Shown here: one piece after another, positions 40,257 through 47,247 of the stretch | Numbering within the stretch: the first letter of the stretch is position 1 | Layout: the number at the start of each line of letters is the position of its first letter | Position numbers and translations under genes: made by a program | DNA from: Arthrobacter sp. 31Y | Lineage (GTDB): Bacteria > Actinomycetota > Actinomycetes > Actinomycetales > Micrococcaceae | Direction of reading: 5' to 3' | Length of the DNA stretch: 64,000 nucleotides | Assembly (NCBI RefSeq): GCF_000526335.1 | Contig: NZ_JAFW01000001.1 | Span: forward strand, 3,844,001 to 3,908,000 | The notes under the pieces: model-generated | What the model was told of the DNA's origin: nothing | The model's input: only the letters and a program-made list of their open reading frames with translations | The model's database searches: none

Positions 40257-41750
40257 GTGAGCCCCGAAACCATCGGTCCCGCAGCGGTGATCGTTTTGGC
40301 CGCAGGTGCCGGAACGCGCATGAAGTCGCGGACTCCCAAGATCCTCCACGAAATCGGCGGCCGTTCCATGGTTGGCCATGCTCTTCTGGCCGCACGTGCC
40401 ATCAATCCACTGAAGCTGGCCTTAGTTGTCCGCCATGAGCGTGACCGCGTAGCCGAGCACGTCACAGGTCTTGACCCGGAAGCGCTGATTGTTGACCAGG
40501 ACGAGGTTCCCGGAACCGGCCGCGCAGTGGAAGCAGCACTCAGCGCCTTGGATGCCGATGCCGAGCTTTCCGGCACCGTGGTGGTCACCTACGGCGATGT
40601 CCCGCTGCTGACTGGCCAGCTTCTTGGTGAACTGGTGGCAACGCACGAGGCCGAAGGGAACGCTGTCACGGTCCTGACCGCCGTGCTGGACGACGCAACC
40701 GGTTACGGCCGGATCCTGCGCGCCGAAGACGGCACGGTCACCGGTATCCGCGAGCATAAGGATGCCAGCGACGCCGAGCGTGCCATCCGCGAGGTCAACT
40801 CCGGTATCTACGCTTTCGATGCCGCCGTTTTGCGCACCGCCCTGGCGAAGGTCACCACGGATAACGCGCAGGGCGAGATGTACCTGACTGATGTCCTCGG
40901 GTTGGCCCGCGACGCAGGCGGCCGGGTAGCCGCCGTCGTGACTGAAGACCGCTGGCAGGTCGAGGGTGCCAATGACCGCATTCAGCTGTCCGCGCTGGGA
41001 GCCGAGCACAACCGCCGCACCATTGAGTCCTGGATGCGCGCAGGGGTAACCGTGGTGGACCCCGCCACCACGTGGATCGACGCCACCGTCACCCTTGACG
41101 AAGACGTCCGCCTGCTGCCCAACACCCAACTGCACGGTGCCACCACCGTGGCGCGTGACGCCGTCGTGGGCCCTGACACCACCCTGACTGACGTCAAGGT
41201 GGGCGAGGGTGCCAAGGTGATCCGCACGCACGGCTCCGGTTCCACCATTGGGGCAAAGGCAAGCGTTGGACCTTTCACCTACCTTCGCCCGGGCACGGTC
41301 CTTGGCGAGACCGGCAAGATCGGCGCGTTCTACGAAACAAAGAACGTCACCATCGGCCGTGGCTCCAAACTGTCCCACCTGGGCTACGCAGGTGATGCTG
41401 AGATCGGCGAAGACACCAACATCGGTTGTGGCAACATCACCGCCAACTACGACGGCGAGAAGAAGCACCGCACGGTGATCGGCTCGGGCGTCCGCACAGG
41501 TTCCAACACGGTCTTCGTGGCTCCTGTGACGGTTGGTGACGGTGCCTACAGCGGCGCCGGAGCCGTCATCCGCAAGGATGTTCCCGCGGGAGCCCTGGCG
41601 CTCAGCCTGGCCGCGCAGCGGAACGCCGAAGGTTGGGTCATAGCCAACCGTCCGGGCACCGACTCCGCAAAGCTGGCCGAGGCCGCTCACGAGCTGACGC
41701 CCGCCTCCACATCCTCACAATCCCCGGCAACCACAGAAGAGGGCAAATAG
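40257..41750 (+). CDS. glmU: Bifunctional UDP-N-acetylglucosamine pyrophosphorylase / glucosamine-1-phosphate acetyltransferase GlmU
   Basis: Makes UDP-GlcNAc, the first committed precursor of peptidoglycan, in two steps. From GTG 40257 (AAGGAGAG upstream) the protein has 497 residues. The N-terminal uridyltransferase has VIVLAAGAGTRMKSRTPKILHEIGGRSMVGH in overview and the nucleotide motifs TYGDVPLLTG and GYGRILR. The C-terminal half is a left-handed beta-helix of hexapeptide repeats with the acetyltransferase residues in YLRPGTVLGETGKIGAFYETKNV and NIGCGNITANYDGEKKHRT. The tail after residue ~465 is low-complexity. It lies two bases before prs, as in mycobacteria. Confidence 0.97.
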   Translation: MSPETIGPAAVIVLAAGAGTRMKSRTPKILHEIGGRSMVGHALLAARAINPLKLALVVRHERDRVAEHVTGLDPEALIVDQDEVPGTGRAVEAALSALDADAELSGTVVVTYGDVPLLTGQLLGELVATHEAEGNAVTVLTAVLDDATGYGRILRAEDGTVTGIREHKDASDAERAIREVNSGIYAFDAAVLRTALAKVTTDNAQGEMYLTDVLGLARDAGGRVAAVVTEDRWQVEGANDRIQLSALGAEHNRRTIESWMRAGVTVVDPATTWIDATVTLDEDVRLLPNTQLHGATTVARDAVVGPDTTLTDVKVGEGAKVIRTHGSGSTIGAKASVGPFTYLRPGTVLGETGKIGAFYETKNVTIGRGSKLSHLGYAGDAEIGEDTNIGCGNITANYDGEKKHRTVIGSGVRTGSNTVFVAPVTVGDGAYSGAGAVIRKDVPAGALALSLAAQRNAEGWVIANRPGTDSAKLAEAAHELTPASTSSQSPATTEEGK

Positions 41751-41752
41751 GC

Positions 41753-42733
41753 ATGAGCGAAATTACCGCACACGGCGAGAAGAAACTGATTCTCGCCGCC
41801 GGAAGGGCGCATCCGGAGCTGGCGCAGGAAATCGCGAAGGAGCTGGAGACCGAGCTCCTGCCCATCGACGCCTACGACTTCGCAAACGGGGAAATCTACG
41901 TCCGTTCGGCTGAGAGCGTGCGAGGCACCGATGCCTTCGTCATCCAGGCTCACCCCGCTCCGTTGAACAACTGGCTGATGGAGCAGTTGATCATGATCGA
42001 CTCCCTCAAGCGCGCCTCTGCCAAGAGGATCACGGTTGTTTCCCCGTTCTACCCTTACTCCCGCCAGGACAAGAAGGGCCGCGGCCGCGAGCCCATTTCC
42101 GCCCGCTTGGTTGCCGACCTCTACAAGACTGCCGGCGCGGACCGCATCATGTCCGTGGACCTGCACACCTCGCAGATCCAGGGCTTCTTCGACGGCCCCG
42201 TTGACCACCTGATGGCCATCCCGCTGTTGGCTGACTACATCCGGACCAAGGTTGAGGCTGACAACATCACTGTTGTTTCCCCTGACACCGGACGTGTCCG
42301 CGTTGCAGAGCAGTGGGCCGAGCGACTGGGCGGCGCCCCGCTCGCGTTCGTTCACAAGAGCCGCGATCTCACCGTCCCCAACCAGGCCGTTTCCAAGACC
42401 GTTGTTGGCCAGGTTGAAGGCCGCACCTGTGTCCTGATCGATGACATGATCGATACCGGCGGAACGATCTCCGGTGCCGTCCAGGTGCTGAAGAACGCCG
42501 GCGCCAAAGACGTCATCATTGCCTGCACGCACGCAGTCTTCTCCGAACCCGCAGCCCAGCGCCTCGCCGATTCCGGTGCCCGCGAAGTTGTGGTCACCAA
42601 CACGCTGCCCATCCCTGCAGAGAAGCGCTTCCCGTCGCTGACGGTGTTGTCGATCGCCCCCTTGATCGCGCGCGCCATCCGTGAAGTGTTCGACGACGGT
42701 TCGGTCACCAGCCTGTTCGACGGCAAGGCATAA
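41753..42733 (+). CDS. prs: Ribose-phosphate pyrophosphokinase (PRPP synthetase)
   Basis: Makes PRPP from ribose-5-phosphate and ATP, supplying nucleotide, histidine and arabinan synthesis. 326 residues from ATG 41753. Motifs: KRASAKRITVVSPFYPYSRQDKKGRGREPISARLVADL in overview (ATP site and flexible loop), MSVDLHTSQIQGFFDGPVDHL and the PRPP-binding loop VLIDDMIDTGGTIS. The class I enzyme length is normal. The ATG is two bases after the glmU stop and an AGAGGG lies in the end of glmU, so the pair is coupled; a strong terminator follows. Confidence 0.98.
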   Translation: MSEITAHGEKKLILAAGRAHPELAQEIAKELETELLPIDAYDFANGEIYVRSAESVRGTDAFVIQAHPAPLNNWLMEQLIMIDSLKRASAKRITVVSPFYPYSRQDKKGRGREPISARLVADLYKTAGADRIMSVDLHTSQIQGFFDGPVDHLMAIPLLADYIRTKVEADNITVVSPDTGRVRVAEQWAERLGGAPLAFVHKSRDLTVPNQAVSKTVVGQVEGRTCVLIDDMIDTGGTISGAVQVLKNAGAKDVIIACTHAVFSEPAAQRLADSGAREVVVTNTLPIPAEKRFPSLTVLSIAPLIARAIREVFDDGSVTSLFDGKA

Positions 42734-42754
42734 CGCCGGACTGCTGAATTTGCG

Positions 42755-42797
42755 CGGGCCATCCGCCGCCTTCGGGCGTGCGGGTGGCCCGTTTTCC
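42755..42797 (+). terminator. Rho-independent terminator after prs
   Basis: CGGGCCA-T-CCGC (42755-42766) pairs with GCGG-G-TGGCCCG (42780-42791) with a G-T pair, and is followed at once by TTTTCC. It ends the glmU-prs operon 21 bases after the stop. Confidence 0.85.
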
Positions 42798-42830
42798 TTT
42801 GCCGTTTTCAGAATGAGCGCAAGTCGCTGC

Positions 42831-43053
42831 TAAACTCTTGGGGATACCTTGGCGAGGGAGAGCACATCCGGTCCGCATTTTGTGGACCAGGGTTGCGGGT
42901 CTCCGTTATCGACTGGGTCTGCATCTCCTTCAACACAGGCGGAACGGCTGCTCAGCGGCCGATCTCAGCCGGGCGTAGAAGGTCTCCAGACCTCCGCCCT
43001 TGCTGATAGACCAGCCCGGACTTTCCGGGTGCCACAGTAATCAAGGAGTACAC
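42831..43053 (+). promoter_or_regulatory. Long leader region of rplY with hairpins
   Basis: In the 320-base gap before rplY a TAAACT -10 (42831-42836) predicts a transcript with a leader of about 210 bases. It holds small hairpins: GGTCC/GGACC (42870-42888), AGGT...ACCT (around 42980-42993) and CCCGGA/TCCGGG with a three-base loop (43015-43029), the last ending 14 bases before the AAGGAG ribosome-binding site. Length and structure suggest autoregulation by L25, but no known leader motif was recognised. Confidence 0.35.
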
Positions 43054-43629
43054 ATGTCTGAGCAGAAGCTCACCGCAGAACTGCGCACCGAATTCGGCAA
43101 GGGTTTCGCCCGCCGTGCACGCATGGCCGGCCAGATCCCGGCTGTCATCTACGGTCACGGCGCAGAGCCGATCCACATCAACCTGCCGGGCCGCGCCACC
43201 ACGCTGGCAGTGCGCGTTTCCAACGCCCTCCTCGCAATCGACGTCGACGGCGAGCAGCACCTCACGCTCGTCAAGGACATCCAGCGCGATCCCGTAAAGC
43301 AGATCATCGAGCACGTTGACCTCCAGACCGTGAAGGCTGGCGAGAAGGTTACCGTCGACATCGCCATCCACGTTTCCGGTGAAGTTGCTCCGGGTGCTGT
43401 TGCAAGCCTCGAAGCCACCACGGTTTCCCTTGAAGCTGAAGCAACCCACGTTCCCACCGCCGTCGAGGTCAGCATCGATGGCCTCAAGGCCGGCGAGAGC
43501 ATCCACGCTTCGGACCTCGTCCTGCCGAAGGGTTCCACCCTCCTCACCGAAGGTGACACCCTGGTGGTCCGCATCGCTGAGGCCGCTGGCTCTGAAGAAG
43601 AAGAGACCACGGACGCTGCTGCCGAGTAG
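43054..43629 (+). CDS. rplY: 50S ribosomal protein L25 / general stress protein Ctc
   Basis: Binds 5S rRNA in the large subunit; the long Ctc form with a C-terminal TL5 domain is found in many Gram-positive bacteria. The 191-residue protein shows the L25 domain (KLTAELRTEFGKGFARRARMAGQIPAVIYGHGAEP in overview, ~residues 5-95, with VKDIQRDPVKQIIEHVDL) and the TL5 domain (~100-180). The acidic tail is short. ATG 43054 has AAGGAG six bases upstream, and the longer frame starting at 43000 is not needed. rplY-pth adjacency is conserved in actinobacteria. Confidence 0.97.
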   Translation: MSEQKLTAELRTEFGKGFARRARMAGQIPAVIYGHGAEPIHINLPGRATTLAVRVSNALLAIDVDGEQHLTLVKDIQRDPVKQIIEHVDLQTVKAGEKVTVDIAIHVSGEVAPGAVASLEATTVSLEAEATHVPTAVEVSIDGLKAGESIHASDLVLPKGSTLLTEGDTLVVRIAEAAGSEEEETTDAAAE

Positions 43630-43659
43630 TCTTCTGACTGCTTGAGGCTTACGCCGTTG

Positions 43660-43701
43660 AGTGGCCGGGCACCCTTGGGGTCCCGGCCACTTTCTTCTTT
43701 G
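43660..43701 (+). terminator. Rho-independent terminator after rplY
   Basis: AGTGGCCGGG (43660-43669) pairs perfectly with CCCGGCCACT (43682-43691); a smaller CCC/GGG pairing sits in the loop. TTCTTCTTT follows. It separates rplY from pth, which has its own promoter. Confidence 0.85.
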
Positions 43702-43735
43702 CCGCGCTATTCCTGATGAATCTACGTACGCTCCC

Positions 43736-43750
43736 TAGGATGAGACCATG
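43736..43750 (+). promoter_or_regulatory. Probable leaderless promoter of pth (TAGGAT-N6-ATG)
   Basis: TAGGAT (43736-43741) is followed by GAGACC and the ATG at 43748. There is no ribosome-binding site, and the upstream gene is closed by a terminator. Confidence 0.6.
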
Positions 43751-44332
43751 ACTGACACCTGGCTGATTGTTGGCCTCGGCAACCCCGGCAGTGAGTACAG
43801 CAACAACCGGCACAATGTTGGCCAGATGGTGCTGGATGAGCTGGCTTCCCGCATGGGTGGGAAGTTCAAGGTCCACAAAGCCCGCGCCCAGGTGGTGGAG
43901 GGGCGTTTGGGCATCGGCGGTCCGCGTGTGGTGCTCGCCAAGCCCATGACGTATATGAACCTCACCGGCGGACCCGTGGCAGGACTCTGCAACTTCTTTG
44001 ACATCGCGCCGGACCACGTCATCGCAGTCCACGACGAAATCGACATCCCTTTTAACACAGTCAAGCTAAAACTGGGCGGCGGCGAAGGCGGTCACAACGG
44101 CCTTCGGGACATCTCCAAAGCGCTTGCCACCAAGGACTATCTGCGCGTCAGGGTAGGGGTGGGCCGGCCACCGGGACGGATGGAGACAGCAGACTACGTG
44201 CTCCGGGATTTCGCCACCGCCGAGAAGAAGGAGCTGCCGTTCCTCCTGGACGAGGCGGCTGACGCCGTGGAACTGCTGATGGACCAGGGCCTGCTCGCTG
44301 CGCAACAGAAACACCACCCCGCCAAAGCTTGA
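43748..44332 (+). CDS. pth: Peptidyl-tRNA hydrolase
   Basis: Releases peptides from peptidyl-tRNA that drops off ribosomes. The 194-residue protein has the family hallmarks: [21 protein letters not shown] with the catalytic His near residue 22, [41 protein letters not shown] (Asp and His of the active site) and RVRVGVGRP. Length is normal. A short hairpin GGTCC-CGA-GGACC (44367-44379) after the stop may end the transcript. In mycobacteria mfd lies a few genes beyond pth; here the LAL and SUF genes occupy that space. Confidence 0.97.
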   Translation: MTDTWLIVGLGNPGSEYSNNRHNVGQMVLDELASRMGGKFKVHKARAQVVEGRLGIGGPRVVLAKPMTYMNLTGGPVAGLCNFFDIAPDHVIAVHDEIDIPFNTVKLKLGGGEGGHNGLRDISKALATKDYLRVRVGVGRPPGRMETADYVLRDFATAEKKELPFLLDEAADAVELLMDQGLLAAQQKHHPAKA

Positions 44333-44422
44333 GCAAATCTTGAGGAAAGCCTGATGAAAGCCTGACGGTCCCGAGGACCTTTAGGCCTACAAACTGCGGC
44401 CCCCCGACGGTAGTGTGCATGG

Positions 44423-44432
44423 TACGCAGGTA
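44423..44432 (+). promoter_or_regulatory. TACGCAGGTA motif upstream of the first LAL regulator
   Basis: TACGCAGGTA is an interrupted inverted repeat (TAC-N4-GTA), the general shape of LuxR/NarL-type sites. The identical decamer occurs at 49993-50002 upstream of the third paralogue, and GCAGGTA recurs in reverse at 49923-49929. It lies 40 bases before the proposed start. Confidence 0.35.
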
Positions 44433-44473
44433 AGCGGTGGGGGTCTACCGCGAATGTGTAGCTAAGGATGCGG

Positions 44474-47206
44474 ATGTCGGCGGAGTTGCTAAACAGGAGC
44501 GGTGGAGGCGCAGCGAGGGCTGCGGCTTCCGATCTTTTGGGCGGCCCAACGGATCGTCAAACATGGTCCCTGTTGGCCCGGAGCCACGATTTATCCAAAG
44601 CCGGCAAGCACCTCGAATCACCCGATTCCTACGGAGTGGTCCTCACCGGGGAACGGGGAATTGGCAAGTCTGGCCTGGCGAGGGCAGTAGTGTCCTCCCT
44701 TGGACCCAAAGTCCATAGCCTCCAACTGCGCAACACCGTAGCCAGCGGCCAGACCCCCTACGGATGCCTTGGTTTCCTGCTGGCCCGCTTGCCCTCTGGG
44801 GCCGTGGGCTCGCCGACGGCCATCCTCCACGCGGTGACCAACTTGATCAGGACAGAAGCCGCGGGCCGGGACACCGTGTTCATTGTGGACAATGCCGGCG
44901 GAATGGACCCGATGAGCACGGGCGTTCTCTTGAACCTCATGGCTACCGGCACCGCGAAGGTCATCGCCACCGTTCAACGCGCCAGCGACCTCCCCGCCGA
45001 TTTCCACCGGCTGGTCCTCGAAGGAGGGCTGGGGGAGGTCCACCTCAACACGCTCAGCGAAGAACAGACCAAGCAAGTCCTCGGCTCAGTCCTTGGACAC
45101 TATGTTTCTTCAACCCTGGTAGGTTCACTGCACTCCGCCGTGGGTGGTAATCCCATGCTCCTGCATGCCCTTCTTGAGGAGCAGCGGCATACGGGCAACC
45201 TGGTCCTCAACGATTCCGTCTGGACGCTTCGTGACCGGATTCATCTGGAGGGCGCCACGGTAGTGGAGGACTTTGTCCGTTCCAGGCTGGCGCGCGAACC
45301 GCAAGCCAGCAGGACCGTCGTCGAAATCCTTGCCTGTGCCCAGCGCGCAACATTGCTGGATTTGGCGGCGATCTTCGGCACCGAGGTTTTGGTGGACATG
45401 GAGGAGTCAGCCCTGCTGACTATTGGAAAGACCGGTGAACACTGGGTCTCGCTCCGGGACCCCTACGTGGGAGAAGTGGTCCGCGGCTGGTTGAGCACGC
45501 GCCGTATGCGCGAGCTGCGGCTCATGCTGCACGGCCCCAAGGAGCCTGAACTGCAAGCGTTGGCACCGCAGGACCTCCTGAGCTACGCGGCATGGATGCA
45601 CGCCTCCGAAGACGAGCCTGCGCCGTCGCCCGCACACGCACTGGCGGCCGGTCGGGCGGCGTTGGATGACTACGACCCCAACTTTGCCATCCAGTGCACC
45701 CTGTCGTTGGACCCGAAGAACAGCGAATGGGTGCCCGGGCAGCGCCTGAAGGCTGCGGCCTACCTCATGCTGGACCTGCCATTGCACGCGGTCCAGGCCC
45801 TGGACGAGGTGTCAGAGTCCCACCTGGCGGCCCTTGAGCCGTTGGAGTTCGCCGAAGTCACTGCAGCGAAGTGCCAGGCAATGACGTGGATTGACGGGCG
45901 GTCAGGACTGGTACCGGGAGTGATCGCCGCCGGACTGGACGCGCTCGAAGCCAGGGCACCGGATTATCCGGCCGAGGCTATGACCAAGGCGCGCAACCGC
46001 CTCCAGCTCTGCAGCTACGAGTACAAAACCTACATGGGTGAGTACGCGGAAATGATCGAGGACCTGGAAGCCGAGCTGGCCAAGGATCCGGCGGAGGACC
46101 GTGAACAATGGCTCAAGTCCTCCTTCTTCCTGATCGAGGCCCGCTGCATGCTGGGCAGGGAGTTGGAGGCCCAACAACTCGCTCGAACAGTGTCACGGCA
46201 CTTGGGGGACGCTGACCGCCTAGCGCAGTTGGAGGAAGCGTTCGCCAGGCATGCATTCCTGGTGCTGTTGTTGTCCGGGCAGTGGCGGAAGTGCATCGAG
46301 CTCATGCGCCGCACGCCCTCCGGGTCCTCGCGACTTCAATACAGGGGCGCGCTCACCGAATTGGGCGTCGGGCTCGCGTTCGCCTATGCAGGCAAACCGG
46401 CCAGTGCGATTGAACCCCTGAGATCGGCCGTTGCCCAGCTGGAGCTCCGGCCGAGCATGAACATGAACAAAGTTGCCTACGCAGCCACAGCTTTTGCCTA
46501 TGCTCAGTTGGGCAATTCCGTGGAGGCCGGCCGATACCTTGACCTCTTCAGGACCTGCAGGGGAGTGGGGACGTTCTTCTCCGAATCCGTGGCTGAGTTC
46601 TGTGCCGAGATGGCAGGGCGCTGGATGGGAGACCCCGAGGTCAAGCAGCGGCTGCTGGCCCGGGTACGGAACGATATTGACCAGCAGCGGTTCACCACGG
46701 CCGGCATCAACCTTTTCGGGGCCACCGTTGAAGGCACGGATGAGGAATATGGGCTGTTGGAAGACATCGCCGGCCGCCGGCAAGGACCCTTGGCCAAGAT
46801 CTCCGGTGATCTTGCCCGCGGCGCACTGACCAAGAGCTCACGCTCGCTGCTCGCGGCCGCTGATGCCGCAGCATCCCTGGACCTGCTGGTGGTTGAAGCC
46901 CGATGCGTGGCCATGGCGCTTGATTACGCCAGGGACGCCGGTGAAACCACGGCGGCCCGAACGGCGCAGCTCAGGCTCGAGCGGTTGGAGCATTCTGTCC
47001 CCGCGTTACCCATCCAGCCACGCAGCGACGCGCCGGTATTGACCGAACGGGAACGCCAGATTGCTAAACTCGCGGGAAAGGGTGTCAGCAACCGTGAAAT
47101 CGCGATGGATATTGGGGTGTCTGTGCGAACTGTAGAAGGCCATCTGTACCAAGTGTTCACCAAGCTCGGCGTATCGTCTCGGGGCGAGCTCAATGGGCTG
47201 CTGTGA
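44474..47206 (+). CDS. LuxR-family LAL/STAND ATPase regulator, paralogue 1
   Basis: About 910 residues. Walker A is LTGERGIGKSG near residue 60 and Walker B TVFIVDNAGGMD near residue 138, giving a STAND-type NTPase module. A long helical, TPR-like region (~380-830) follows, and then a C-terminal LuxR/GerE HTH: LTERERQIAKLAGKGVSNREIAMDIGVSVRTVEGHLYQVFTKLGV in overview (~845-895). This is the MalT/LAL architecture, in which nucleotide and a small-molecule or protein signal switch the protein to an active oligomer. ATG 44474 is preferred (AAGGA five bases upstream) over ATG 44468. It is probably co-transcribed with paralogue 2, 41 bases on. Inducer and targets are unknown. Confidence 0.88.
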   Translation: MSAELLNRSGGGAARAAASDLLGGPTDRQTWSLLARSHDLSKAGKHLESPDSYGVVLTGERGIGKSGLARAVVSSLGPKVHSLQLRNTVASGQTPYGCLGFLLARLPSGAVGSPTAILHAVTNLIRTEAAGRDTVFIVDNAGGMDPMSTGVLLNLMATGTAKVIATVQRASDLPADFHRLVLEGGLGEVHLNTLSEEQTKQVLGSVLGHYVSSTLVGSLHSAVGGNPMLLHALLEEQRHTGNLVLNDSVWTLRDRIHLEGATVVEDFVRSRLAREPQASRTVVEILACAQRATLLDLAAIFGTEVLVDMEESALLTIGKTGEHWVSLRDPYVGEVVRGWLSTRRMRELRLMLHGPKEPELQALAPQDLLSYAAWMHASEDEPAPSPAHALAAGRAALDDYDPNFAIQCTLSLDPKNSEWVPGQRLKAAAYLMLDLPLHAVQALDEVSESHLAALEPLEFAEVTAAKCQAMTWIDGRSGLVPGVIAAGLDALEARAPDYPAEAMTKARNRLQLCSYEYKTYMGEYAEMIEDLEAELAKDPAEDREQWLKSSFFLIEARCMLGRELEAQQLARTVSRHLGDADRLAQLEEAFARHAFLVLLLSGQWRKCIELMRRTPSGSSRLQYRGALTELGVGLAFAYAGKPASAIEPLRSAVAQLELRPSMNMNKVAYAATAFAYAQLGNSVEAGRYLDLFRTCRGVGTFFSESVAEFCAEMAGRWMGDPEVKQRLLARVRNDIDQQRFTTAGINLFGATVEGTDEEYGLLEDIAGRRQGPLAKISGDLARGALTKSSRSLLAAADAAASLDLLVVEARCVAMALDYARDAGETTAARTAQLRLERLEHSVPALPIQPRSDAPVLTERERQIAKLAGKGVSNREIAMDIGVSVRTVEGHLYQVFTKLGVSSRGELNGLL

Positions 47207-47247
47207 ACCAAAGCGTGACACTCCCGTAGGCCTGACATGGGTTGCCC

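Noticed and set aside
40422..41690. 422-codon open frame on the minus strand
   Set aside because: Antisense to glmU; no motif or ribosome-binding site.
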